This document shows, piece by piece, positions 11,030-23,594 of a DNA stretch of 64,000 nucleotides. Origin of the DNA: Amylostereum areolatum (Eukaryota > Basidiomycota > Agaricomycetes > Russulales > Stereaceae); the NCBI GenBank assembly GCA_012932865.1, contig SAXG01000130.1, positions 1 to 64,000 on the forward strand, in the 5' to 3' direction. The notes below the pieces were generated by a model, which was not told the DNA's origin, made no database searches, and saw only the letters and a list, made by a program, of their open reading frames with translations. Both the position numbers and the translations under genes were made by a program. The first letter of the stretch is position 1, and every line of letters starts with the position of its first letter.

Positions 11030-12710
11030 ATGGAACCCCCACCTTTACCTCGAGGAACGAAGCGCGCCAGGATGATCTGGGATCCCCGGGATGTCCCTGA
11101 CGAGGGTCTGCCGCGGCGCAACTGGCGCAAACCAGCGATCTCTGGTGGATATCACGACGTGTCTGGGAGCGGGACCCCAACGAAACGTGCGCGGTCCGAT
11201 TCTGAAGCGTAGAACTGTGTGGCTGATGATGTTCGGGATGATCATAGCGGTCGTTCGACCGAAGTACAATCGCCAGCCGGGGCCTTACGGTGAAAGGCGC
11301 AGGGCGAAGAAGCCCAAGGTGAAGGAGGTCTCCATCGACGAACCCGTGGTCCTATTTCGAGAGGAATTGGGCCAGGGGGTGGAGCCTGTCGCACCCGACG
11401 ACTCAGAGGAGGCAAGCGACGACGACCTCCTGTTGCCACATTGGTCCTCCCACCTCAACCTCCCGCCCATCTCCCCGTCTTCGTCCGACGTCCTGCACGA
11501 GCACTGGCAACTCGACGAAGGCGACATCTTCATCAAGGCCGTCCGCACCGTCAACGATCTGTCGCACTGCGTGCTCTTCAAGGTCCATCGCACGATGCTC
11601 GCGGCGCATCTGGAGCCGTTCTTCTACATGTTCGAGGACGACACCGCGCCGGTGCCGACCGAGGAGACGCGCGAGGGGCTGCCGGTGATCGTCACCCAGC
11701 AGGAGACGGCGGAGAACTGGCTGCTGATGCTTCAGCTGCTCTACATGCCGTGAGTCCCCCATCCCGCTCGATTGAAAGGACGAACGCTCACCGCCACGGC
11801 GCATGCAGACGCACCTACGGGAACACAGGCGTAGTCATTTGGCGGGACGTCGTCGCCCTGCTCGAGCTCAGCCACAAGTACGCCTGCGCGCGCTTCCGCG
11901 AGGCCGCCGTCGCGTTCCTCACGAGCGAGTGGGCCGACCCGGCTCGACAACTTCGTCCACCGCGATTCGAAGATCATGAGCGTGCCCCAGCGCAACATCG
12001 CCGCGCGCGTGCTCGACATCGCCCTGCGCTACGACATCCCCCAGGTCCTGCCCGCGGTCTACATGGAGCTCGCGCGCTACCCCCCACCGCAGCTCCTGGG
12101 CGAGTGGACGCTCGACGACGGCGAGCGCATCACGATCGCGGCGGACGAGGTCGGGCGGATCCTGCGCGGGCGCGAGCAGGTGCTGCGCATGCGCCGGGTG
12201 TACACCCTGCGCTATCTGAACGGGTTCAACGCGGCCGCGCGCGTGCAGTGCGAGAGCCGGCACCGCTGTCGGGGGTACTCGTGCGCGGAGTGGATGGCGC
12301 GCCTGGCGCGGGACGGCGAGGAGCACGCGGCGGCGTTCTACGACGACCCGGCGAAGGCGCTGCAGATCCTGGACGAGCGGTGCGTGTCCGCCATGCGGGA
12401 TTTTGTGTGCGAGGAGTGTCGGGCGCGGTTCAAGTGGTCGATGACGGACGGGCACAAGGAGGCGTGGCTGATGGTGCCGCAGGCGTTCGGGCTGGGGACG
12501 TGGTTCGACGTGGAGAGGCGGGCGCATCGGACGGTGGAGGCGTTGTTCGTGTGGGCGAAGGAGGCGAGGTATTCGGAGGAGGAGATCGCGAGGTTGGCGG
12601 CGGGGGCGACGGCGAGGTATGCGAGTTTGCTCGTGGGAGGTGAGGACTTCGTTCTGCCAGTTCCGCCGGCGCAAGACGAGGAGTCGGAGTCGGAGTCGGG
12701 GACGGGTTGA
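11030..12710 (+). CDS. BTB/POZ-like domain protein
   Basis: The first ATG opens MEPPPLPRGTKRARMIWDP, a basic disordered N-terminus. The next clear block (about 11290-11750) is acidic and then reads GDIFIKAVRTVNDLSHCVLFKVHRTMLAAHL, the fungal BTB pattern F.V....L..HS..F, ending LLMLQLLYMP. A 59-nt intron follows, then VVIWRDVVALLELSHKYAC, the BACK-like helix. Next comes ALRYDIPQVLPAVYMELAR and a Cys-containing region (CESRHRC, CEECRARFKW) that may bind metal. Two joins are uncertain. The N-terminal exon and the acidic block are in different frames. Also, TGGG at 11930-11933 has one G too many: TGGCC would give SEWPTRLDNFVH in frame. Fungal BTB proteins of this type have no assigned function. 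Confidence 0.7.
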
Positions 12711-13518
12711 AATAGGATGTGCGTTCCGCACGATGCAGTGGTATATCTGACTTTGACTGATGCGTCGGAGAGATTCGTGACCACATAGAGCCCTGCAAAT
12801 GCAAGCTCTCCCCGTACTTTGAAATTGAACCTGGGTCCTGGGCTCTCTGAAATTCGAGGCATGACAGAACCGGGCGACGTCCGAGCGTGAGTGAAACTTG
12901 ATGGGGTTGCCAGATGGATGTCCACGGATGATGCTGCCCAGCCTCGAGATGGCCCTCGCAAGGCTAAAGCCAAATCTGCATGTAATTCCAGCTCGTGCAG
13001 ATGTACATCACGCAAGGAGGTGCAAGTCGAGATACGCAGGTTTAGATATAAAGCTCTGTGAGCGAGTTAGCGCTTCAGCAGATTATTGTCCAGGTGAGAT
13101 ACGCAAGGATACGCACGGTCATCGTAAGATACCGAGTCGTAATCTTTCGCGCTACTCCGTCTACATCTAAGGAGTATCCGAAGCAATGTGGAGGATACGG
13201 GCAGACGGGGGTCGTCGACGATGCTTGAGAACTGCTGGTCGCGGCGGTGCGGTCGCAGGCATGCCGTCACGACTCGCGCCCTTTCTCTGCCATTCCCCCA
13301 CCAACTCCCATCCCGCTCTCTCGTCGCTGCCGTCCCCGCGCTGCTTGGAATTCGCCAATTTCTCGAGACAAAGCCTGAAGTTCGCAACGACCGGTCGGTT
13401 CTCCGCCTTTTCGGCTCCGCGCACGAGTTAGCGCAGGACCTATCGACGACCGCAAGCCGCAGCGACACCTCCCCCCTTCGCCCTTTCATTTTCACCATTT
13501 TTCGCGTCTTCCTTCGAC
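12711..13518. other. intergenic
   Basis: No gene recognised. The pyrimidine-rich stretch just before 13519 is probably the RhoGAP gene's 5' leader. Confidence 0.45.
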
Positions 13519-16500
13519 ATGCCACACAGCCAACAGTCCACCGCCGTCAGCCAGCAGTCTAGAATGCCCCAGGGTTCGCCTCAAACCCCTTTGGACAAAG
13601 GCAAGGCTTCCGCGCGGACCCCCGAGGTGCATGTCAACGGCAGCCCCGTGGCAGCGCCCAAGCTACGGCCCACACGCAGTCTCACCAACGGCGGCCAGGC
13701 AGAAGAAACGGCATGGGGCGCTCACTTTTGGGTGACGCTCGTGGACCCGCAGGTGCGTCTATCGCTCGACGAACGACTGATTGTGGCTCAACACGGACAG
13801 CGAACAGACTCAATCGTCCTTTTTCGCGTGTCCGGCGACGGGAGAGGTGTCGTGGGACCCACCAGTAGGCAATTTTGTGTGCGTACCCCACCATCCCATC
13901 TTTAGCCGTGGTTGAGCAGGGCTGCGTCATCTACGTGTACTGTTATCGTGTCCGACCTGCTACCGCCGCACCTCGTCCCTTTGCATCGTCTCCTCCCTGC
14001 GTTTCAAGCCATCTGACCCGATGCTTATAGATTACCGCCCAACGATAGCGGAGAATGGTGGGAGATCGCGGACGAGTCGCGTGGAGGGATCCCGTATTAC
14101 TACCACACCAAGTCAGGCGAGACCGTATGGGAGAAACCCGAAGGTTTCGTCATCCCGCTTTCCGTCCTCCAAGTGCGTACAGCCCCCGTTTCGCGTTTAT
14201 ATCCATTTTTAAAACAACATCCCCCGTGCAGAACACAGCCCTCGGCCGTCGTCTCTCCAAATCCTTCCACAACCCCTCCGTCGCCCCCGCATCCGACATT
14301 CCCCCGCACGCCGCCTCCGGTCGCAGGCCGAAACCTGCTCTCAAAGATCGACGCCCGGCCACGTCTCACAACGGGCAGGCGCCCACCCGCATGCAGCCGT
14401 CCACCAGCAGCAACGGCCAGTACAAAAAGACCGCTCATCTTCCGATGCGGAGAAGCTTTTCCAGCGAGCAGTACCACGGTCTCAACCACCTCGCCGTCAA
14501 CAGCCTTCCGCCCATCCCAGGCTCTCCTTACACCACCGACGCCTCCGCACCGCCCCTCGCCCACCAGCGCCAGATCTCCCGCGGCCTCGGTACACAGGAG
14601 TGGGTCCGGGAAAAGTCAACGCAGCCAACGAAGCACACGGAGCACGCGCTTCGCGGTCGACCCCCCAAGTCCGTCGACGAAGACACCCAACGGCACACCC
14701 CCCCGCAACGGAGACGCCTCACGATCAAAACCGCCGACGCCTACAGCGTTCCGTCCCACACGCACGCCACCGCAATCCCTTCACGCCGCCGTGGAGCTCC
14801 TCGCTCAATCCCAATCCACGCCGCCCTCTCCCACCTCAGCCGGGATGTCCACACCGGAAAGTGGGTACGCAAGTCAAGCTGAGCGGGAGTCGCCTCCAAG
14901 GACGATGCCCCCGCCGTCTCCGCTCTCTGCCACCCCGTCGTCTGGACCACCGCCCGTACCGGCTACCCCGCGGGGTCCGCGTGTGCATGGGAAGGAGATC
15001 AGCGGCCCAACGCTGAATCAAGGTGCGTTTGCGTTGGTGCGTTTGATGGAGGAGGCTGATGAATACGCGCAGAGGCCACCATGAACCTCAGTCCCGTCAA
15101 AAGCCGCTCCGCAGGCAAACCGATACCTATCTCCAAACAACCGGTCGCGTCGCTCGTCGCAACCCTCCGCACAGGGTACGTTCTTCGACGCTCCCAGCCG
15201 TCGCGCTCCGTTGACAGCATCTGGTCAGAATGTACCCCATCCTCCCTGAGGATCTCGCGAGCGACATCCAACAGTTCGTCGAGTCCGATTTCGCAAGGCA
15301 GTATTTCTCGACGCACAGGACGGGGATCATCTTCAAGCGCAAGGTGCCCATGGAGCAGATGATGACATGGCAAAAGGTGCATACGTTTCCATCCTCCCCT
15401 GCCTGCCCCAGAAGGGATTCTAAAGCGAAGGTCAGGCTCCGCTGCCTTCACCGCTCCTCAATATCACAGGCTCGCTCCATAAGGACGCCGTGAGGATATT
15501 CAAGGTCATCCAACGACTCATGGGCGATCGCGAGCGCGAGGGCCGACCGCAACGTCTACCGGATCCGGCCTCGTCGTTGAACGCATCCACAAGTTCTCTG
15601 TCGCCCGCGGCGATATCACTATACGAGGAGGAGAGGTGGTTGTTGGGCGAGGGGCTCGGCCACGGGGAGTTGCGCGACGAGATATACTGCCAGGTCATGA
15701 AGCAGTTGACCGGAAACCCCAACACGTGCGTCCTCCCCTACCGCGGCTCTGTCCGAATGGGAACTCACGCCCTTTTGGAATGGCAGGGAGAGCGTGTTCA
15801 AGGGCTGGCAGCTGCTCTGCGTCTTGCTCATCACGTTCCCGCCCTCGAAAAACTTCGAGACCTACCTCCAGTCCTTCCTCAAGCAGCGCACGACGCAGAC
15901 CGAGGGCCGCGTGGACGTCATGGCGAAATACTGCTTGAAACGGCTGTCCATCGTCGCGAAGAAGGGACCCCGAGGAAAACCGCCCACCATCGCGGAGATC
16001 GAGACCGCTTCCGTAGGCCCTTTCGTTCCTCTCTATCCAACCACAACGGACTGACGGCATGCGTCCCTTTCCAGGACGCAGCATTCAACCCGTCCACGTT
16101 CGGCGAGTCGCTCGACGCGATCTACCGCCTCCAAGAGCGCAACTACCCCCACCAGAAGATCCCCATCATCCTGCCCTTCCTCGCGGACGGCATCCTCGCG
16201 CTGGGCGGCACCAAGTCCGAGGGCATCTTTCGCGTGCCCGGCGACGGCGACCTGGTGTCCGAGCTCAAACTGCGGATCGACCGGGGATACTACACCCTCG
16301 AGGGCGTGGACGACCCGCACGTCCTCGCGTCCCTGCTCAAGCTCTGGCTCCGGGAGCTTCGCGACCCGCTCGTGCCGGAGGAGATGTACAACGACTGCAT
16401 CGAGTACGCGCGCGATCCCGAGGCGTGCGTCGGCGTCGTCGAGCGCCTCCCCACCATCAACCGCCGCGTGGTCCTGTTCGTCGTCAGCTTCCTGCAGCTG

Positions 16501-16821
16501 TTCTTGGACGAGCGCGTGCTGGCGATCACGAAGATGACGAGCGCGAACCTCGCGCTCGTCATGGCGCCGAACCTGCTCCGGTGCAATTCGGAGTCGATGG
16601 CGGTCGTGTTTACGAACGCGCAGTGAGTGCTCGTTTGCCTCTGGAACTCGGACCGGCTGGCTGATTGCTCTTGGGACAGGTATGAGCAGACGTTCGTGCA
16701 CAACCTGCTCCTGCATTTGAAGTGCGACAAGATCGACCCGGAGTACATCCCCAAGCACGGACTGGGGGCCGTATCGACCTCCGCCCCGCCTAGGACGTCC
16801 AAGTCCCGTCCCCGCCATTGA
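13519..16821 (+). CDS. WW-WW-MyTH4-RhoGAP protein (ARHGAP39/Vilse-like)
   Basis: Domains in order: WW1 (TQSSFFACPATGEVSWDPP) after a 55-nt intron; WW2 (GGIPYYYHTKSGETVWEKP); a long Ser/Pro-rich linker; HGKEISGPTLNQ; a MyTH4 domain from about 15230 (DLASDIQQFVESDFARQYF ... MGDRE ... GELRDEIYCQVMKQLTGNP ... GWQLLCVLL); and a RhoGAP domain from about 16080 with arginine finger SEGIFRVPGD and the conserved M..NLALVMAPNLLR. The protein would switch off Rho-family GTPases at membrane or cytoskeleton sites. ARHGAP39 of animals has the same domain order. At least nine short introns are present. The linker changes frame near 14575-14605 with no suitable intron, so an indel is possible there. The stop is at 16819-16821. 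Confidence 0.85.
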
Positions 16822-17559
16822 CACGCCTGAGGGCTCCTCAGGGCACCTTTTTCATTTATTTCTTGACAGCATCTACGGCTCCGCTCCTTTTCTTCCTCCG
16901 GTTTCATATCTACCATCATCGCATCTTGGACACTCACACATTCCTTCCCCGCCTCCCACTCTCCCTCCCACTCAAAGCATCCGTCTCCCGACCCTGTTGT
17001 TACATATACACCCATACTCGCTGTACGAATACCGCGTTCCCGATCTCAATTGCTCGCCTCCGGCCCTTCGTTTTCGTCCTTGAGTATACCTCGTCCAGTT
17101 ATATCCCCCCTATACCATTACCGTCCCCGGGTCCTTCACCAGAGCTGAACCGGAGCAGCCCAAACGCGCATTATATATTTTAGATACTTACTGTTTTACC
17201 TATTGGGTAGCTATTGAAGACATTAATCACATCCTCGTTATATAGTATCTCATCTGACGGTCTGAGGAGGAGTTTATAGAGGTAGCCTTCGGGGAGATGA
17301 GTTCGGCTGGAATGTGAAAGGGGAGCTTCAAAAAAGTAAAGGTCCTTTCTAATGCGAGATTCCCACGATTAGGAATCCGTCTACGAAGCTTGCTTCAGTG
17401 CAGTCCCGAGTCTTGACCTTCACGTCGACCTGCCTCGCGCTTTCCGGGCCTGCTAGGCTCTAGCAACACGCTCGTATTCTCGTTGATTCCCCTCGTCCAA
17501 GAGCCCCGCCCCCCCAACTTATTAAAGGTTCTTCGACTGAAAACACGCGCTGCGCTGCG
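16822..17559. other. intergenic, 3' UTR and promoter
   Basis: Pyrimidine-rich sequence after the RhoGAP stop, then AT-rich sequence around 17160-17260 that is probably the transcription end. No gene seen. Confidence 0.45.
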
Positions 17560-19355
17560 ATGCTAGCCACGAAGCGTCTCGCGAGAGCCGTCTCGCCCTT
17601 CCTTGGCCGCTCGATGACAGGTGAGCACATCGTCGGTGTCTCGCTTACCGTAGCACCCACTGATATCTTTCCCCAGTCGTCGTTTTCCCTCGCGATGAGC
17701 TCACCCTTCCAAGAGAAGAACAACGGAGCATCCCGCGCGAGGACACGAAGGGGACAGCGGGCGCCTTTGCCTCAAGCTCGCGTCAAGTGCACCTGGTCGA
17801 GGACGTCTCCCTGGACATGCCGACTTACTCCGGTTTCAAACGGAGGGTTCCTTCCTCGGGGACGAGGAAGTACCTCTCGTCGACCAGAAGGGGTGGTTCG
17901 AGAAGACTATACTCTACGCACTCTAGGGGCCACGAAGAGAGAGATCCGTCGGGGTACGTCGCGTGTAGTCTCAGTAAAGCCGTTTCTGACACGCTTTTTT
18001 GGCAGGCTTATGCCGGAGTATGAAGAAGCGGGGCCGTCGTCGTCCTCTCAGTGCGTTGCCCTCGATGCGTCCTCGGGCGTTCTTTGCACTGACGACCTTA
18101 CTGCCTCCTTTTAGTCCTCCACCGCCTACACATCCCGACGACGGATTCCCATTCTTACCGCAGTGCGTCTATGTTCCAGCCATATCTCTCAGGCCTGCCT
18201 CGCTCACGCCGGCCGTCTCTTTTTCTCGAACGAAGAGGACCTAACGTCGCGTCCTCGTCCGCCCCCTCAAACGCTACCTGGGACAGCATATTCGAGAACA
18301 TCGACTCCAAGACCTCCTTCCTCCCCACGCGACGGCGCCTGAACTCCCAAACGCGCGACGGCTCAAGCACGCCGCGCCGTCAAGCGATCACCGCCACCGA
18401 AGTCAACGCTTTCGAAGACATGTTCAGCATGATTTTCCAAGCCGTGGAAGATCGCAAGAACGAGACGCCCACCGACCCAGCCACGGACGCATCCTCCCGC
18501 GCCTCCTCCGAAGGCGTTGGCCGAGGAAATCGCGGAGGCGTCGGCGAGCTCTTCAGCCGGATGCGGGGGCGCGCGCGCGCGTCCTCGCACACGTGGACGA
18601 CGAACGAGGACGCGGACTTCGACAGCAAGGCGGAGCAGATCGAGCTCTGCGTGTCCGACTTCGACCTGCTCGAGTGGGCGCAGCGCGAGGTGTTCGCCCA
18701 GTCCCTGGCCTACGAGGCCGCCGCGCGCGAGGCGATCGAGGAGCGCAAGAAGGCCGGTCCTGGGAAGCGCGCGCCGATGCCGCCGCTACAGCCGCTACCG
18801 TACCCGCACATCCTCGCGCTCCTGATGCGGACGTTCCGGGACAAGTACAAGGATCCCCACCTGGCGCTGGCGATGTTCGACCACGCCCGCCACCTCTCCA
18901 TCTCCTCGTACGTCTTCGGGTGCACGACGCCCGCCTACAACCAGCTCATCGAAACGCGCTGGACGTGCTTCCGCGACCTGCGCGGCGTGCTCGAGGCCCT
19001 CGAGGAGATGAAGGTGAACGGCATCCCGCCCGACGCGCGCACGCGCGTGCTCACGGAAGAAGTCCGCCGCGAGGCCGGTGCTCGCAAGCTCTGGTTCGAC
19101 GACGAGGAGGTGGACTTTGGACAGGACATGCACATGCTGGAGAGGATCGAAAAGCTTGTGGCGAAGCGGTTGCCGACCGTGGTGGGTCCGCCGCGGTTGA
19201 ACGAGAGGGGGAGGGCGGCGGCGGCGGCGGCGGTAGGGAGGGACGCGTGGAAGAATCCCGACATGCACCAGGAGGGAGCGGGCGGATGGGAGTTTGGGGA
19301 GTGGCCAGAGCCGAGTCCGCGCTTGAGGAGGGACGGGCGGGAGTTGACGCATTGA
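17560..19355 (+). CDS. Mtf2-like mitochondrial protein
   Basis: It starts MLATKRLARAVSPFLGRS, a good mitochondrial targeting sequence rich in Arg and lacking acidic residues, with an intron right after. The main 3' exon (from about 18200) contains RRGPNVASSSAP..WDSIFENID, then the conserved C-terminal domain: DFDLLEWAQREVFAQS, YPHILALLMRTFRDKY, LALAMFDHARHLSISSYV, CTTPAYNQLIETRW, VLEALEEMKVNGIPPDART. This matches, from memory, the Mtf2-like C-terminal domain of fungal mitochondrial gene-expression factors, with PPR-like helical repeats. The upstream part is broken: protein-like text shifts frame around 17880-17930 and again around 18180-18215. An intron from about 17956 to 18006 keeps DPSG joined to LMPEYEEAG. 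The stop is at 19353-19355. Confidence 0.7.
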
Positions 19356-20678
19356 GTTGGGTATCCATGCATCATGGTTCGGGCTTTTGGCTACTTGTTG
19401 CTGTGCGTCGCGTGTGTTTACTTAGCCTTGTTTAATAGAGCTGTCCACATCTCCACTATCCGAGCTCGCATTCCCCGCCTACTTGTCCGTCTTTCGTTGT
19501 CTCTTCCCGAAATCCCACCAGCGTCATCCTTCGAGCTACGCTCTAGGTGTCAAAATCGAGATGTCTCGTGAATCCTTGGGCTTCAAGAGTTCGTGATTCA
19601 CAGGTTCTCTTTGGAGAATCGACACCACGCTCAGTCTTCGGTGATATTCTCACAGACGAACTAGCTATACTTATCATGCGTAGCTCTTGGACACGGACCA
19701 TAGCCTTGGGTAGATCGTTCAACGGCGCCCGGTCTTGTATAGAGAAGTGTAGGGACACTTCACCGTGTAGTAAGTTATATATCTCCCTCTCGCGGTGTGC
19801 CTTCCCTGAAAGCACGCCCTCTCAGGCTCGCCATAACCTGATTGTGAAGGCGTAATGCTGGTGGTGTTCCCTCCAACCCTGAATCTCTCTGCTTCTATCG
19901 AGCCTGCAGCGCGCGTCGGGGGCAGGCGCTAGCTACGCGTGTCAGTATAGGCCTTGCCCTCAACAATTGCCGTTCAAAGGGAGTAGGATCCACCAATAGG
20001 AGAGTGGTCATCGGGCTGCGCGGCAGCATACCATTGGGAGGCTTGCGCGCAGTTGTTCGGCGGTGATGATTGGATGGAACGTCGCCGCAACTCCATTCGC
20101 TGATCTCGTCGCGCACCCCTGTATCAGAGGTCGGGGAACGGCAGGGTTAACGCACGGGTCCCGCGGGAAGGAACATTGGTACGCATGACTGAGTGAGACG
20201 TGCGTTTTCGTGGTTTTGTGTATTCGTATATTATATTCCTATCCGGTGGGCCTCTCGAGCAGCTTTACAGAGAGACGAAACTACGAGTTCTCGTCGAACG
20301 CAAGGGGAAGTTAGAACTGTGGGGGACTACGAATTTGTAAAGGCCGAAGCGGTGTAAGTGAGATGTCAGAGCAATAAGATGATCGGCCAAGGGGCGCTTG
20401 GCGCATTGCCGCCTGCTACTTAGACCGCACCACTCGAAACGATGGCAGCCTTTCGCCCCGACCCGCCTGCTCGCCGCTCTCGTGCTCGGAGGACATTTCG
20501 TCTCTTCTCCTCTCTTTTCTTTTCTTTCTCACAGGCTGGCCCTCCCTTCTAGCCTGTTCTCTTTCCTTTCCGTTTGACTTCATTCGTACTGGATACGACC
20601 TTCTGTCTTTTTGCTGTCCACAGTTCTTCTTCGCACGACTTTCTTTCTTATTTTCTTAACGACTCGGACGACATCATC
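19356..20678. other. long intergenic region
   Basis: About 1.3 kb with no recognisable gene, repeat or RNA. A CT-rich stretch just before 20679 is probably the receptor gene's 5' leader. Confidence 0.45.
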
Positions 20679-23287
20679 ATGACAGAGGACACTCGTATGC
20701 TTCCTGACGGAAGCGAGTTCATCATTCGCAACACTTACACGGAGTCCGAAGCAAGAGGGGTCGGGGTGCGTGGTCCTTTCGTTTCGTTTCTTCCCTGCTC
20801 TGACACCACGTCCTCTAGGTCACAATCTTCATCTCGGTAATATCCCTCATCGCGGTGTCAGGTCTGGTATCCGCGATATCCGTGCGTGTTCTCCCCGGGT
20901 CTCCATGTTCAACGTCTGATCGTTCCGTGCATCTATAGATCTCTGCATGGAACACCCGCAATTCGACAAATCCCCATCTCTTCGTCCGAACCAACGTCGT
21001 GACCTATTTCATTCCATTGCTCATATGCGCTCTATTCCAAGGTTCATTCTCTCACTTGTCTCGCCTTGATCGCAATGCTCACGCGCCCACACGCGTTAGC
21101 CATCGGTTCGATTATCACATCGACGTGGGTCCGACACATGGCCGTCACCTCAGGCTCGCTGTGCACTGCTCAGGGTGCGTTCTCCATCACCGCACCCGGG
21201 TTTCAAGGGCTGACACGAATGGGCCACAGGCGCTATCAAACACATTTCAGACATTGGGATCGCGATATGGTGCGTGGTCAGTCGCTGCGACTGTTTGTTC
21301 AGCACGCTCATAGGCTTCGTGTTCAAAACTCAGGTCGCTGGTGCGAGTTCCCCATCCATGCGTCGGCCCCAACTTTTCTCACTCGAAAATATGTTCAGGT
21401 TATCGCCGTCCACACCGCGCTGGGCTTCTGGACGCGTGACTCAAAGGAGTACTTGGACAACTTGACCATCACCAAGTATGAAATACCCGTGCAAAGGCTG
21501 ATACACTGGGGTACGCTCGTCGTCACTTGGGTGATCATCATAGCCATTGTTACTGGAGGACCGACCACCGTGGATCAGGTCGAGCACGGAGAGTACTGTG
21601 TGTTGTGGTCTTCTGTCTCACTTCACGCGTTTACTCATACATCAACGACACAGACGGCATCTCGGGCGAATGGTGTTGGATTACTGAGCAGTATCGTGTA
21701 CAGCGGGTCGTGTGAGTGTCTTCTTCGTTCGTTCGTTCTCAGTCTGACCATGTACTCCCACCGGACCCCTTGCAGTCTCGCTTACCTGATAGTGCGTCGT
21801 TTCCCCCTCTTATGGCCTTTTGGACTAACCGAACGGTTGGAAGATGTTCCTGTCGGCGCTGGCTTCACTTTGCTTGTATGCCTACGTCTTTTATCGCATC
21901 CGCCAGCGATTAGACAAACCTTCATCAAAGTACGGCCTCTCAGAAAAAGACATGGAAGACGAGTATCAAATCCAACTCATTAAACACATGATGATGTACG
22001 TTGTTGTCTTTCGCTTCACCCTCACCTTTCGGTCCTGACTGGCATCATGGTACAGGTATCCGGTACGTTTCGCATACTTCCTTGCGGCATGCCAACAGGA
22101 ACTGACCACAAATCGGCGCTGTAGCTTGCGTATTTCATTCTCATTCTCCCAATCGCTATCGCTCGGTTTACCTCTTGGTCCGGCCATGACGTTGCGTTTG
22201 GAGCCACCATTTTTTGGTAGGTACCCCGCCTTACGTCTAGCTAGTAATATCCTAATCACGCTCTCGATCCAGTGACTCGGTCTACCTCCTCATTGGTAAC
22301 CACGCTCTTGTTCCATCCTCGTACGATCTCCCTGACCCACGGTGTTCCTCGTCAGGTATCGTCTTCACGGGTCTCTTCATCTCCGCACGCCGTATCCTGC
22401 CCCCACAGTCCACCATTCCCAAGTTCTTCATCTCGGGCCCTCTCCCCCGACACGACGCCGAGGGCCAAGTCATGTACGACGACCCGTACTACAACCCCCC
22501 GAATATGTTCATGGCGCCTCGCTCCGTACCTCTCGTGAAAGCTTCGATGGCCGGGGATGTCGAGGAGTCCAAGTCCAAGCACAGCTCCATCGCAAGCTCG
22601 ATGCTCAAGCCCTTGCCACCCCCGCCCCCAGTGTACACGCCCAGCCCCTCCCCGGAAACAAAGGCTCGATCACCCCCACGCCCCACCATCCCGCTTCGCA
22701 ACCCATTCTCGTCGCGGGGCATGGTCGCAGGTGGAATCGCGCGATCTGCGCCACGGCCCCTCCTTCGTGCGCTCGGTACAAGTTCCCGCACCTCCCCGTT
22801 CAGCTTCCGCGCCGCGGCGCGCGCCGCAGCCCCGTCCGTCACCTCTGCCGGCTCGGAACGTTCGTTCCCCAACATCTCCGTCAAGTCTGCAACGACCTCC
22901 AGCTCCTCTTCGGCGTTCTCCATGCGGTCCGCTAGCGACGCGGGCTCGTTCGACATCGTCTGGCCCTCGGGCGGTCCCCAGAGCGCGCGGACGCAGACGA
23001 CGACCCAACCCCACTCGGCGCAGGACGACATCCGGAGTCTCGCACGGCAGATCGATAACGAGCTCGCGCGGGCGAAAGCGTCGTGGCGGCAATCCTCAGA
23101 GTCAGAGTCCGACTCCGACTCCGACCTTTATGTCGACGCTGATGCGCGGGAGCTCTCGCACGCGGATATCACGCAGCATGTGATGAGCGCGAGCACGGCC
23201 AACGGCGATGACATTCTCAGATACTACAGAGGGTCACCCTACACGGCTTCGCCCCCGGGCTCGCCAGCTGAGAAGCGAGGATTGTAG
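20679..23287 (+). CDS. seven-transmembrane receptor (fungal Git3/CAR-type GPCR)
   Basis: A short extracellular N-terminus (MTEDTRMLPDGSEF) precedes seven hydrophobic segments spread over about 12 exons. They include VTIFISVISLIAVSGLVSA, VVTYFIPLLICALFQ, LIHWGTLVVTWVIIIAIVTG, LAYLIMFLSALASLCLYAY, LAYFILILPIAIARF and DSVYLLIGIVFTGLFISA. The second extracellular loop contains GEWCWITEQY, typical of fungal cAMP-receptor-like and glucose-receptor-like GPCRs. The cytoplasmic tail of about 250 residues is rich in Ser and Pro and ends with an acidic Ser/Asp run, a usual phosphorylation region. Splicing by eye keeps one open frame throughout, including a 7-nt exon carrying TAT CCG before LAYF. It would sense a nutrient or pheromone-like ligand at the plasma membrane and signal through G-alpha; the ligand is unknown. 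Confidence 0.75.
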
Positions 23288-23498
23288 CGGCGAGCAATGT
23301 ACGATGATGGATGGATAGCGTAGTTTATTTAATCATAATATTCCATGATCACCATGTACTGTGTACAACAACCACGAAGAACGGTTGTGTTTTAGTATTT
23401 TACTGTCAATTTTCAAACCATCTTCGTCACTCCGTGGGACCGTGTAGGACAAGGGTCGTTCTGACTCGTTCAACGTTCAACATTCAAACTTCAGAGCG

Positions 23499-23506
23499 AA
23501 AAAAAA
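23499..23506 (-). terminator. RNA polymerase III terminator of the tRNA
   Basis: A run of eight A on the plus strand is eight T on the transcribed sense of the tRNA, 7 nt past its 3' end. Confidence 0.8.
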
Positions 23507-23513
23507 CTATTCC

Positions 23514-23594
23514 GACGCTAGCAGGACTCGAACCTGCGCTCCCAAAGGGAAACAGATTTCTAATCTGTCGCCGTAACCACTTGGCTATAGCGCC
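23514..23594 (-). tRNA. tRNA-Ser (anticodon AGA)
   Basis: Read on the minus strand, the acceptor stem GGCGCTA pairs with TAGCGTC (one G-T). The D arm follows TAGCCAAGTGG (A box). The anticodon arm is CAGATT-AGA-AATCTG, and a long variable arm (tttccctttgggagcgc) precedes the T arm with a perfect B box GGTTCGAGTCC. The long variable arm and anticodon AGA give tRNA-Ser reading UCU/UCC. No intron. CCA is not encoded, as in eukaryotes. Confidence 0.93.

Noticed and set aside
17945..18010. Frame loss before MPEYEEAG in the Mtf2-like gene
   Set aside because: A canonical intron (gtacgt ... ctgac ... ttggcag) explains this one join; only the other two breaks remain.
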